This document shows positions 34,695 to 45,368 of a stretch of 64,000 nucleotides of DNA, one piece after another; within the stretch, counting starts at the first letter, position 1; the number at the start of each line of letters is the position of its first letter. This DNA is from Cladopsammia gracilis. Its lineage: Eukaryota; Cnidaria; Anthozoa; Scleractinia; Dendrophylliidae. The position numbers and the translations under genes are program-made. A model generated the notes under the pieces. That model was not told the DNA's origin and did not search any database. It saw nothing but the letters and a program-made list of their open reading frames with translations. The stretch is taken from contig JAJGOT010000002.1 in NCBI GenBank assembly GCA_022457155.1, forward strand, positions 533,501 through 597,500, in the 5' to 3' direction.

Positions 34695-35504
34695 TGTATA
34701 GTTTAAAAAACGAGCAGAGTGTATTATCAGATTTAAAAACTCGAGGCGAAGCCGAGAGTTTTTACACCTGATAATACACATGCTGCGAGTTTTTTGAACG
34801 GCTTCAAAAACATTCTTTCCAAAGCGTGTCCCTTTGGAATTAAAACAATTGCGCTTTTGTGCAAAGAGGAAATTAGCATACGAGAAAAACAAGTAGACTA
34901 GACTGATTAGCATACAACACATGTGCCATGTCTTCGACGAAGTGACCATTGCTTCCCGGCTCCTGGCAAAAGTTTTGGGATTTTATAGTTCTGAGGGAAA
35001 ACATCTACTGAAAAATGCTATACTAAAGTTATCAGGTACGGTAGATAAAACGGCAGACAATTTGGTAGAGAACGAGTAGAAATAAGCAGCTTCCATCTGC
35101 GAACCAGTCGCTTACCTTGCAATTTACACGAGGGCGCTGGTGTCATTCACATAACGGCTCACTTCTTAAACTGTCGGTTGTTTATTTTGTTGGGAAGATT
35201 CCAAATAGAATAGCGAAAGACCAGATTTCGTAAAACAGTACTGTACAAAAATATTAAAGTCACTACCCATATCAGTAATCTTTATATAAATATCACAGTC
35301 ATTTTAAAATCATTCTCATTAAAACTTCAGCGATAATTGCATTGTTTGCCCATTCAGCCCCGCACTCCCCTGTGACTGAAATCAAAGCCGCCACCAGGCT
35401 TTTCATAATGACCGTAGATTACCAGGTATAAAGGCTCATACACGTGATCGATTTGCATCGTGTGATTGGCTGATATCCTCATGAATTATTAATGAGTTTT
35501 TGAA
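34695..35504. mobile_element. Dispersed ~870-bp repeat, copy 2
   Basis: This is the same unit as 9570-10442, in the same orientation and about 60 bases shorter because of small deletions, including most of the AT palindrome. The 5' hairpin is at 34701-34799 with apex CTCGAGGCGAAGCCGAG. Both copies end GAGTTTTTGAA and then diverge sharply, which fixes the right edge. Confidence 0.75.
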
Positions 35505-36358
35505 GCAGTAACATAGAACTCTTTGTTCCTTTTAGATCTAAGAAATATTTACATATGAACTTATTGGATCATGAAGAACATGGCCTGGTGGTTCTGCTCT
35601 GTAATCACCGCCTTCATCATTTGAATGAAATGTCACCACCTTATGTTTCTAAATTTGACTTGGTTTTTCTTTCAACAATAAAGGGCTCTAGTCACTGTAA
35701 CTATGGATGTATTTCTGTTATAGGTGATTTCACCTCCAACACATCATCCTGTCCAGTCCCAGAAACTAACTTTCTTAACTTTTTTCTTCTATCTGCTGTA
35801 TCTGTTATGTAAGTTTCGGAAATATGCTTGTACCTCATCTGTAGAGAAATTTTACTCTGATTAATTACATGAGTTAACATGAAATTTTTTTTTAAACTGG
35901 CTACTTAATGAGATAATTTGACAATCAAACAGTATAAAATGTGAACAATCCTGGAACAATCTCGTCCACAAGTCTTCACATTTCACTGAGAAAGAATTTC
36001 AAATTAATCATATTACCTTTCACCATCCCCATTTCTTTCGCTACTTGAGCTGACGCTTGTGCCTTTTTGTTTCTGTCTTTAAATTCCTTCACTTGTTGTC
36101 ATACAATATTCTGTTCTTCCAAACAACCTCAGAAAACTTTTCATCAAAATCAACTGTGGCCTCCCGCCATTTTGTTCAAATGCTCAGACGCGGAGGAATC
36201 TGGAACGAGCACTTTAATAGATTTTACCCCTTATTACGTCACCGCATGTAAGCACGCAGTGAATAATGGTCTTAGTAGTCACCGGCTGTAATCAAAATCC
36301 ATCATGGCTTCGGACAAGGTGAGCTGCGCCAAAGTTCTTTGTCGTCTCTCAGAAGCTG
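35505..36358. other. No recognisable gene
   Basis: Unrecognised plus frames at 35555-35812 and 36057-36291. The 5' end of the THAP transposase relic may lie in the last 100 bases. Confidence 0.45.
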
Positions 36359-38620
36359 TTGAAACTAATGGAAACCGTAGCTTTTGTCAAAGCTCTAGCA
36401 TGGGTGGACAAGTGTTTGACAACAGTGGGGAAACAGAGTCTTTTTTTATCAACTTACAGGCCGAAAAGTAGTGGTCATGGTGGTTTCACATGTTCTGTGC
36501 CTGGATGTTTCAACAATAACAAGGCGAATCCTGAGCTTTTTTTCTACAATTTTCCTGATGGTAAGAGCCCACAATCATTAGAGCTTTGAAAGAAGTGGCT
36601 ACATCTGATCTCGTAAGGATTTTTCCCCAACATTAGGCCACAGTCTGCTCAGAACATTTTGTAGGAGGCCAAAAAACCTAGATGAATTGTTTACCGATCA
36701 TAGTGCCCAAAACAATAAAACCTACACAAACAACTCCAAGATCAACGACGAAAGCCAGAAATAGAAGTTGTGTGTTCAGAGAAGAGTGAAATGGAGAAAA
36801 CTAGCCATAAACGTCTTTTTGCAATTGAGCTAGAGCCAAATCGTGTGGTGGATAGCACAGGAAACATTGCTTGGAGCTGAGAATTTGGATCCTTTACTGT
36901 CACTAAGGGAGCAGGTAGACTATTGGCAATAACAAGTTAAAATCAGAAAATACATACCAAACGAATGAGATCAAGCTTCTCAAAGAGCAATTGCAGAAAG
37001 AACAGAAAGAAGAGTATTTTTCTGTTGATCATTGTAAGGACAATGATGTTGTTTAGATTTTACACCCGGCTTCAAGATTACAAAACATTCAAAACACTGT
37101 TTGAAACATTTGGACCAGCAGTAAACAATATTGTTTATTACGATTCAAGCACAAATGCTGATAATATTACTTTAAGGCTGTGTTTTCACTAGGACAATTT
37201 TAGCTAGATAAAGTCAGAAAAGTCCGGAAATACAGTGAAAACACTTTGTCTAGTGTTTAGCGAGTTAACAATGCCAACTGTTTTCACAAGGAAAAACAAT
37301 GGGTTTTCTCGCCTTTTCGACAGGAAATTCACGCAGAGTTATACTACCTCACGAGATGGTTTAACTGTCCCGAATGCCGCAGCCAATTGCATCGCATGTA
37401 GTGACAGATGCCTGCCAAACAATCTGGCAAAATTATTTTCCAGACGCTCGCCTCGTGGTTCTTTCACAACAAAACCTTGCTCACTCTGAAGTGCTTGCAC
37501 CACAGATGATCTTGGTAACGATTTACAACGAGCTGTTCGAACCAAAACTGTGGCCTTGGATAGACCCACATGGTCTTGTGCTTACGGCGATGTATGTTGT
37601 TTTGGCGTTGAATTGCCAGGATTACAACATTCTGTCGCAAAGTCTGCATCTGCTGAGACATTAATCACATCCTCTGAACAAAACTCCTTCTCTTTCGCAA
37701 AAATATAGTGAGAATCAGTACTAGTGAACTCATTAAAAGCACTTCCTCTCCCGCCATTTTTGAAAGTTGTGCGGATTTGTAATTTGAATCCTCCCATTTA
37801 TTAGTGGCTTAAAATTTCCTGGTAAAAACAGATGTCATGTTTAACTAGCTAATGTTGGTCTGTAAACAAACACCTAGGAAGAATGTTCAGCTAGTTAATC
37901 AGCCTAGTGAAAACACAGGCTAAGTGACTTTTTAAAGCATGGACCTAAAAGATCCCTCAAGCCTGAGCAGGAGCTTTTCCTTGTATTGGTTCGCCTTAGA
38001 CTAGGACTAATGCAAGAGGACTTTGCAGTTGCAGCTGGGTTATCACAGTTCCAAATCTCGGATCATGATATCATGGATTGATTTTTTTACACGCAAGACT
38101 ACGCTCTTACCCTATATGGCTCTCTAGGTCATGTATCGACAAGACCATGCCAAAGTCATTTAAAGAAATGTATCCTTCCATGCGTGTAGCAATTGACTGT
38201 ACAGAAATCTTCATTGAGATGCCCAGTTCTTTCAGAAGCCAAAGTGTTACTTATTCTAATTACAAACATCATAACACTGCTAAAGCACTGATTGGTATTA
38301 GTCCATCTTGCTGATTCTTTTGTCTGATTTTCATGCAGGCAGGTCCAGTGATAAACAAATCACCAATGACTGTGGTATACTAGATTTGCTTGAGGCAGGA
38401 GACTCCGTCATGGCTGACAAGGGATTTGAAATAGCAGGGTACTGACCAAAGGACGTAACTCTTAACATCCCTCCATTCCTGGGAGGGAATGATCATCTTT
38501 CAATTGAAGAAGAAACAGAAACAAGACGAATTGCCTCAGTCAGAATCCACATTGAATGAGCAATCTCAAGAATTAAGAACTTTAGAATACTGAGTGCAGT
38601 CTTTCCAGTGTCTATGGCTG
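36359..38620 (+). pseudogene. THAP-domain DDE transposase (ISL2EU-like), broken
   Basis: The plus strand opens with a THAP zinc finger: CSVPGC at about 36497, then VCSEHFVGG about 160 bases later in another frame, giving C-x4-C and C-x2-H. A helical linker follows. Then comes RFYTRLQDYKTFKTLFETFG (37050-37115), the HTH-side block. After an inserted MITE (37176-37920) it continues KHGPKRSLKPEQELFLVLV, then MRVAIDCTEIFIEMPSS with the first aspartate (38180-38230), SNYKHHNTAKALIGISPS, DSVMADKGFE with the second aspartate (about 38400-38430), and RIKNFRIL near the third acidic position. THAP plus this DDE_Tnp_4-type order fits ISL2EU elements. Stops and shifts make it inactive. Confidence 0.7.
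37176..37920. mobile_element. 745-bp Harbinger-type MITE, TAA target duplication
   Basis: The left end GGCTGTGTTTTCACTAGG (37176-37193) and the inverse right end CCTAGTGAAAACACAGCC-like sequence (37903-37920) agree at 17 of 18 bases. TAA flanks it at 37173-37175 and 37921-37923, and the transposase reading resumes on the far side. A 3-bp TWA duplication is typical of PIF/Harbinger. Internal frames are not recognisable. Confidence 0.85.
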
Positions 38621-39063
38621 CAGATTTAAACAAGATCTGGGTTGTTGGTTGTTATCTTTCTAACTTTTTGCCACCATTAATTACGAGTGACAGAGCATGA
38701 AGAATTTGATCCTAATTACTGGCTGTTCTTTTCATTTAATTGTGAGTTAATATTTTTGGTTGATTTCAATGCTACTGATGCTAAAGGGTTGTTAAGTCTG
38801 GGACACTAGGCTACAAAGCATGACTTTCCCTTTATGTTGAGTCAATGACCATATGATACTGAAGGGTTTAATAAAACTACAAAACATTTTTACATTGGGA
38901 GTGTTACATAATATGCAGTTATTGACTAAGTGGGAGGGCCTGAGGTTATGGTGTATGGACCGAGCACAGCGACGTCCCTGCGACATGACTAAGAGCCATT
39001 ATCTGTAAGCTTCAAGAAAAATGTTTTATCTTCTTTTGCTGCATCTATAAGCATCATATCCTT
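38621..39063. other. Spacer between convergent genes
   Basis: This lies between the plus-strand transposase and the minus-strand YqaJ relic and would hold both 3' ends. I see no other gene. Confidence 0.5.
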
Positions 39064-39066
39064 TTA

Positions 39067-39440
39067 GGAATATGGCCATTTGATTTCAATACAGCCAATG
39101 GGAACTCCATTTTTCAAAACAATACCATCTGGAGTGCAGCCAAGAAATGACCACTTAGGATTAATAAGCAATCCACAGTTCTTAATTTTTAAATGTTCTC
39201 TGTTTTCCAAACATTCTAAATACTTTACTGGAGCCTTTTTTTCATTATCCAGTCTCCACTTCAATGATGCTGGCATTCTAGATGTATTAGGTATTGTTTT
39301 TTTCGGTAATGGATTTAACTAGTGAGGTGGGATGAACAGACTTTCTTCTGTTCCTAACCTTTCCAAAAACAGAAGCAGTTATTCTTTTAGAGCGCTTAGC
39401 ATACCAGCAAGGATCCTTACTGCTGCATGGTGTTTAAACA
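39067..39440 (-). pseudogene. YqaJ-type exonuclease of an ISL2EU-like element, broken
   Basis: The minus strand reads, in one frame near 39400, AKRSKRITASVFGKV, the start of the YqaJ fold. In a second frame (39276-39064) it reads LKWRLDNEKKAPVKYLECLE, then CGLLINPKWSFLGCTPDGIV and GCIEIKWPYS. The D in TPDGIV and the E-x-K in EIKWP are the catalytic residues of this lambda-exonuclease-like family. ISL2EU transposons are known to carry a YqaJ nuclease as second protein, and this one is convergent with the THAP transposase 450 bases away, so I take them as one element. At least one frameshift breaks it. Confidence 0.75.
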
Positions 39441-39473
39441 GATTTCCTTTGCCTTATCAACTGTGATCAAAAG

Positions 39474-39782
39474 TTAGTTCTCCAAAAGTTTGAACTGTTC
39501 AGGCATAAAGGCTTGTGCATCCAATGTACTTGGCACATTTGTAAAAATCTGATCAACCAACTTCATCTCTGGTGTGACAGTGGTCAGGGTGTCTGACAAT
39601 GAGACTTCTAAATTATTTTGTTTTACTCTGGTACAAAATGTTTCAAATATCTTGCATGGTTCATATTTATTGGATTCTAATATTTCACAAAACAGCAAAG
39701 CCCTATCAGCTTTCCTGAACGTCTCTGCCATTGCTTTGATTTCATCCTTAGTTACTGTTTGGGCAAAGGTGGTGTTGCACAA
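39474..39782 (-). CDS. Helical frame upstream of YqaJ, unrecognised
   Basis: The 102-codon minus frame (DEIKAMAETFRKADRALLFC near the start, ending EQFKLLEN) is protein-like and helical. It is collinear with the YqaJ relic 30 bases downstream, so it may be the N-terminal part of that protein. No motif confirms this. Confidence 0.35.
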   Translation of the reverse strand: MCNTTFAQTVTKDEIKAMAETFRKADRALLFCEILESNKYEPCKIFETFCTRVKQNNLEVSLSDTLTTVTPEMKLVDQIFTNVPSTLDAQAFMPEQFKLLEN

Positions 39783-39877
39783 TAATTTATCCTTCTTCCA
39801 CTTACAAGTGGCCTTTCACGTTTTTTGCTGAACTCTGATTTTTCAAATGAGAGTTCCTCGTGTACATGTATTAATAG

Positions 39878-41014
39878 CTACTGAATTATAGCTTTTATTA
39901 CACTATTTACATTTTTAACATTTGACAGGCACAAATAACCAGTTAAACATGGTTTCATACCATTAATGAAGATGTTTTCAATGTCACTGACAAAGGGATG
40001 CAGGAAAGGATCCAGGGAGCAAGGTCGACTTTTGGGTAGCTTATGTGAAGGAACAAATCCCACCACATACACCTGTTCAGTACTGCTTCGTTCAGCCTTA
40101 GCCATGTTTACAATGGTCACTTCTATTGCACCTGTTAATATAAATAAGGTGTAGGTCAGTTTTAATTTAGTATTATATGGTAACAACTCGATAATCACAT
40201 GCAGGGCAATTGACAGTTTACTATTGAAATGTAACAAAGACAATGTTCTGCAAGATAGAAAATGATAGATTACCACAGCTATGTGCTCCATGGTATCCAA
40301 ATGGTTGCCACCCATCCCAGTGCCCAATAAGTGCGATGTGGGGTCACCTCTAGCATAGGATGGCGTGAGCTCCCGCCTTGTTCCACTTTTAGGACATGTG
40401 ATTTTGTGCCTGTCCTCTTCTTTTGAAAAATGCCTTGATCTCATCAACACTTATTACATTAGCACAGTATTGACATTTCACAGGTAGCATCCAGTGGGAA
40501 TCTGGGTTCCAGAATCAGCTGAGCTCATTGAATCTTTCAGTGTGAAGTTTGCACCCTCACCTTGTATCCAGTGCTCTTTCTCATCCCAATGGGCCATCAT
40601 TTTCTTGCACATGGTATGGTTTGCACACCACGGTTGAATTTTGTTGGAGATATCCAACTAATAATATTTGATAGTGTCTTTATTTCCGCAATGTCTGCAT
40701 TTTGCTTCAGCACTTCCCATAACATCCTACTGTGAATAATGGCTGTCATCCAGACAGATAAAGAGTTCTTTAGTGGCTTTGTATCCACACCCTTTGAGAA
40801 CTGATCGCGTCTCTTGCCAATTTTGGGGTCACTTTTCTTCTAAATGACTGTCATTTCTACAAAACAACTCCTTAGCAAATTGGAGGATGTCTTCAAAATC
40901 TCAGATTGATCCTTGCATTTGATCAGTTAAATTCAAAGCTTTTAAAATGGCAATGGTAATTTCAGTGTCTTCATCATTGTAGGCATCACTCTCTATAGAG
41001 ACGTCAGATTCCAT
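39878..41014 (-). pseudogene. tnp2/KDZ-like element protein, zinc-motif half, broken
   Basis: A methionine at 41014 starts MESDVSIESDAYNDEDTEI. Later frames give AKCRHCGNKDTIKYY, then WCANHTMCKKMMAHWDEKEH, then LPVKCQYCANVISVDEIKAF, then CPKSGTRRELTPSYARGDP. A frame change leads to IALIGHWDGWQPFGYHGAHS-like reading. The last block (to 39878) has AIEVTIVNMAKAERSSTEQV, VYVVGFVPSHKLPKSRPCSL and DPFLHPFVSDIENIFINGM. Several C-x2-C pairs precede the SLDPFL-P block, which recalls the tnp2 family of CACTA/KDZ-type transposases and a repeated coral protein I know by pattern only. The C-terminal catalytic half is missing. Confidence 0.5.
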
Positions 41015-41429
41015 TGAAGCTGGTTAACATGGGATAGTAGTACAATTTTCAGATGTTAAATCACTATGTACAGTGTCTACAGTAATGCATCAATCATCCC
41101 GCTAGTTATAACATTATCTATGGATGTGTTCGTCTTGTGTATAAAGTCATTCCCAGTAGATGTAGAAGAGATGATTTCATCGGCAATTCCAGAGTCATTG
41201 AGATCTCGACTTTGATCTTTCATTCTGTTTGGGAAAAAAAGCAATGCTTAAGCTTACATGCAGCTACCAACGAAACAGTAAGTAAATTGGCCTTTAAGCT
41301 AAGGAAATAAGTAGGAAGAACAGTGTTCAAGTATATTGTAGCATTTGAAGCTTTATTGCTCTTCAACGATGCCTAACTAAACTTAAGCTTACCTATGGAG
41401 TTCATCAATGTCCTTTTGTTTTTGCTAAT
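41015..41429. other. No recognisable gene
   Basis: AT-rich. It may contain the 5' end of the preceding minus-strand relic; nothing else is supportable. Confidence 0.4.
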
Positions 41430-41565
41430 GGCCAAATTTATACTTGAGACGGATTATCTGTCTTGATGAATTATCAGTCAGACGAGTAATTTGTCTAAGT
41501 ATAAATCCGAGAGACGAATTTAGACGAATGTTAGAGGAAATTTATCTGAAAAGACTGGGCATGAA

Positions 41566-41817
41566 TCAGAAACAAAATGGCTTCCATGTCTCTTTTCTCA
41601 AACTCTTCCACACTTCTTGAATTTCTTCAAATATCTTTTTGTTTGAGGACTTCTTCAACGCCAGACGTTCGAGGATTGCAGCCCATCCTACAGAATAATT
41701 ACTTCCTCTATATTCTGGGTCAAATAAAATCTCTGCAAAAACATTTGTATGTTCATTTGTCCATGCTGCAACCAGTTGCAAAAAGACTTGAGACATTGTA
41801 CCTAATTTTGACGTCAA
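41566..41817 (-). pseudogene. Myb/SANT-like DNA-binding fragment
   Basis: The minus frame reads LVAAWTNEHTNVFAEILFD, then NYSVGWAAILERLALKKSSN, then IFEEIQEVWKSLRKE. The spaced tryptophans and the 'E-T--F--IL-D' start resemble the Myb/SANT-like second protein of PIF/Harbinger elements, which carries the transposase to its site. It sits 140 bases inside the left terminal repeat. The protein is only 83 codons and lacks the usual basic C-terminus. Confidence 0.45.
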
Positions 41818-42013
41818 GGGTACTTATTAGGTCGTAGTGTTTCAGACCCCTCGCTCTCCCTTCTCAAAGTTGGTCACAATAGCAGATCATGCTGAAATTT
41901 TCGAGGAACAACATTGAAAATAGGGAAGGGAGGGGGGAGTTGTTTAACCTTTGAGATGTGATTTTATGGAATGTTTACTAAGAAAGAGTGTTTTCCTGGT
42001 CAAGTGTCTCAAC
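41769..42013. repeat. Long direct repeat, left copy (partner 45162-45368)
   Basis: CAACCAGTTGCAAAAAGACT at 41769 begins a stretch repeated at 45162-45368 with a few substitutions and one deletion of about 38 bases. The copies lie 3,393 bases apart in the same orientation. Just inside them, GCAACTGGTTGTCT (42020-42033) and its exact inverse (45159-45172) face each other. Confidence 0.8.
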
Positions 42014-42613
42014 ATTTTCGCAACTGGTTGTCTGAGTGCTCTGACCATGTGTAGGGAGCCAGTTCTTTTATCAATCGGCTTAGTAATTAATGTAAAGATG
42101 TCTATTTATGAGGAGTTCCTAAAAAAATAGGGTTTCATGATATTGGCTGGGGCGATATGAAAATGACGAAGAAAAAAGGCGATTTTCAGGTGTTTTAAGG
42201 ATGACATAATCGGCGTGACTGATGTTGTTGTCGGGTACCAAGGTACAAAACATGCCCACATTGACAAATGAACAAGCGGCATGAGGTTAGTTTCATTTCA
42301 TTTGTCTGTAACGATGTCATTTCAAGGTATTTACTGAAAACAAAGGTGAACCAAGTTTATTTGCGTGCACTGGTTGAGCAAACAGACTGCACGTGTTAGA
42401 AAAGTACACAAAGGGACAGGGCATTCTGATTGCCTGCCAATCAAAGGAGAGAGACTGATGCACAGTAATCAGTCTTGGAAATCAAAGGTTATCGAACGTA
42501 GTTTCCAATATTCCCTAAGTTGTTGGAATTATTTGAAGTTATTCATATTTCACACACTTGGCATTATCACACTAATGTGATTTGAAAGTTACAGTGTACA
42601 GACTACAATATCG

Positions 42614-42967
42614 ATGTTTGCGCGACTTGTGGCTTACGTGGTTATTTCTTTGCTAATAAAGTCGTTTGCGATAGATTTGCTGCAGGAATATGAAAGTAGT
42701 GATTCGGAAGTAACAGATATTTCTAAGAGCACAAACATTGACCTTAAAGCTAATGACAAGAGTGCTTCAACAAGTGTTCTAAATGTGAGAGCTGTTCGAC
42801 AAATGTATTTAATCACCTATAGTCAGGCGGATTTACAAAAGTTCCCTGACAGAAATTCATTCGCGCAAGCTGTTCTCCGCTTGTTTGACAGTAGTAATAA
42901 TATCTATATAGTTAACCTTAGCCTAACAGCGTCGCCCTTTGAAGAACCTCTGAACAAACCTAACTAA
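42614..42967 (+). pseudogene. N-terminus of a Rep-like element protein, truncated
   Basis: After a hydrophobic start and an acidic stretch (LQEYESSDSEVTDIS), the 117-codon frame reads VRQMYLITYSQADLQKFPDR, then NSFAQAVLRLFDSSN. I recall the 'R-YLITYSQAD---FP-R--FA--V---F' block as the first part of a cnidarian multi-copy protein, where a histidine pair of HUH type (H-Y-H) follows within about 30 residues. Here the frame turns into unrelated sequence after NNIYIV and stops, so the HUH motif is absent or lies in a separate exon. The identification is from recall and the mechanism is not proven. Confidence 0.4.
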
Positions 42968-43532
42968 GATGAAACGTAACTTAGGTGAAAGGTCGGAAGC
43001 ACAAGAATTAAGATTGACAACCAGGCTATTTTTCAATTTTAGCAATTCTCAAAAACAGGATTACCCGACTGTCTGCACGACTTACGACTATTTTCTGAAT
43101 AAAATACAGTTGTTGCTTGTCAAAAAATGCCTGAGAATTTGATTTGGAAATCAAAATTGCAAAAATACACAAACGTATTTGCATAAGGCGACGCGAGTAT
43201 AAAATCTGAGTTTTGTTTTGTTTACATAAAATCGCTTTTCAATCTATGTAATGAATGAACACACATAAAAATGGACGTTTATATTAAAAATGGTGTGATT
43301 GATGAATGAGAAACGGAGATGATGTCTGTAAGTGGAAGATCTTTCATTTAAATGTACAGATACAAAAAGATGTTCAAAAGGAATTGTGAAAGTGCTGTAA
43401 ATGCTTTGCTACCTTTGTATTACACTGATTGAAAGGTCGTTTGCATTAGCTTTTTTTCCGGAGAAGTGACAAGAAACAGCGGACCAAGCACTGACGATCT
43501 ACACGGTCTACACGGTCTACCATAACAAGTGA

Positions 43533-43584
43533 GTTTAAAAATACATATATCATATTTTTTTTTATGATATATGTATTTTTAAAC
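43533..43584. repeat. Perfect AT-rich palindrome, 22-bp arms
   Basis: GTTTAAAAATACATATATCA and its exact inverse surround a T8 loop. An outer pair, GGTCTACCATAACAAG before and CTTACTGTTGTGATGGTAGACC-like sequence after, extends the stem with a bulge. ACGGTCT also occurs three times nearby. It looks like a cruciform-forming insertion or a MITE core. Confidence 0.8.
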
Positions 43585-44059
43585 TATATATATCATATTT
43601 CTTACTGTTGTGATGGTAGACCGTGCTTATGGTAGACCGTCAGAAAATGAAAGAAGACAAAGATAAGTGTCTAATTCCAGAGTGAATTTTATTTCAAAGC
43701 ATTTCTTATGAAATAGGATTGACTAGAAATAACAATCGAGCAAAGGTTTTGTGTGTGTTGTGGTTGTCTTTGAAACGTTGCGCAGTGATTGCCAACATGT
43801 GACACTAAACCTAAAAAGCGTGACATTATTTTTTACATTACTAAATAAAGGAAATATTACAGTTTGTTACTCTTAATCTATATGCCTCCCATGCTATACT
43901 TTAACCGAAAAAAACAAATATCATTTTCTTGAGTATTTGGTATGACGACCTCTGTTCTCAAAAATTAAATCTAATCGGTCGTACATCGAGGCGACAGTGT
44001 TGTCAACTACTTCTCTTCGTACTGAGTACAATGTACTTTGTACTCGTTGTGCAAACTGT

Positions 44060-44947
44060 TCAAATGTCTGATGTAATGTTATGTCTTATGGCTTGCCTTC
44101 TTAACTGACGTTTTACTACATTAAAGACATTCTCGATAGGATTTAAATCGCCGCTCCTCTTAGGAATAGGAAATAACTTGCCACTGACATCTTTCAAAGC
44201 TTTTCTCGCTTTTGCAGAGTTCAAAATAGGACAATTATCTTGCACGAATAGCTTTGAGTCACGTTTTCCGCTCTTTCGGAACATTTTCGGGAAATTTCTT
44301 CACACAATCCGTGACAAAATTACCATCCAGCTTATCATACTGTTCGTAATAAATAACACCCTTTCTGTATGATATAGCTACAATCATTTTAACAACTCTC
44401 CCCCCTGAGCCCACATGAGAACCCTTTGCAGTATATGAGTCCTTCCTTTCGCTTATAACAAACCTTCCCGTGAGGAGCTCTTGCATCGTTCATAGGATTA
44501 CTTTTATGATAAAAACTCACCCCATCGAGGTAGAAACAAATGTCAGTTGAAAAAAAAAATCTTGAATAACTCCTTTGAACAGTTCGTGCAAATTGGCGTT
44601 TCTGTATAATCCTTTTCAGTTAGTATTCCTTTCCTTCTTGCTTCCATGAACCTATACCCCAGCACCTTTAAAGTTCGATTCATGGTCCACAAAGAAACAT
44701 GATGTAATCCTGATTCGCCTCGTAATTGGTGACATGAAAAATTTCCTTCATCTTTGTGAAGTCTTGCAAGATTTCGCACGATAATTCGTTCATCCCGCGT
44801 ACTGATTAGGCGATGCCTCCCTCGTAACTGTCTATCTTTCTCGCATTTCTTTCCGTTTAAACAACGATAAATAGATGCGCGAGATATTCCACGGCGATCT
44901 ACTATTTCCTTCACAGTCAAGTCACTTTCTTGACGAAGAAATCTCAC
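44060..44947 (-). pseudogene. Tc1/mariner transposase (D34E), broken
   Basis: Block 44947-44543 is an HTH domain pair: LTVKEIVDRRGISRASIYRC, then LRGRHRLISTRDERIIVRNL. A frame change gives FYLDGVSFYHKSNP with the first aspartate (about 44525). Block 44486-44259 reads GGRVVKMIVAISYRKGVIYY. Block 44284-44060 has LFVQDNCPILNSAKARKAL with the second aspartate, then SGDLNPIENVFNVVKRQL with the glutamate exactly 34 residues later. Cut-and-paste into TA sites is the known chemistry. All three acidic residues survive, but the frame is broken at least twice. I could not identify its terminal repeats. Confidence 0.8.
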
Positions 44948-45161
44948 ATATGCCTTACTTTCAGCGTCTATTGTTCATGTGTAAACCATGTTGTTTTATG
45001 TGACGATAGAAGAGCATGCGCTACGTTATGTCACAAACAAAAAGTACAAAACTCAACCGATTCGCACGAGCACACATTCTCTTTTGCAAATAACGTGTCA
45101 AAATTTCTGGGTCTTCTCAGACAACTGCCAAATCGACTAACAACTTACCTTTGCATTGAGA

Positions 45162-45368
45162 CAACCAGTTGCAAAAAGACTTGAGACATTGTACCTAATT
45201 TCGACGTCAAGGGTACTTATAAGGTCGTAGTGTTTCAGACCCCTCGCTCTCCCTTTTCAAAGTTGGTCACAATAGCAGATCATGCTGAAATTTTCGAGGA
45301 AACAACATTGAAAATAGGGGAGGGAGGGGATGTTTACTAAGAGTGTTTTCCTGGTCAAGCGTCTCAAC
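45162..45368. repeat. Long direct repeat, right copy
   Basis: This is the partner of 41769-42013. It lacks about 38 bases present in the left copy around 41940-41980. Confidence 0.8.

Noticed and set aside
42020..45172. LTR retrotransposon bounded by 207-245-bp direct repeats
   Set aside because: The interior has no reverse transcriptase, primer site or polypurine tract; it holds a Tc1/mariner transposase and a Rep-like frame instead.
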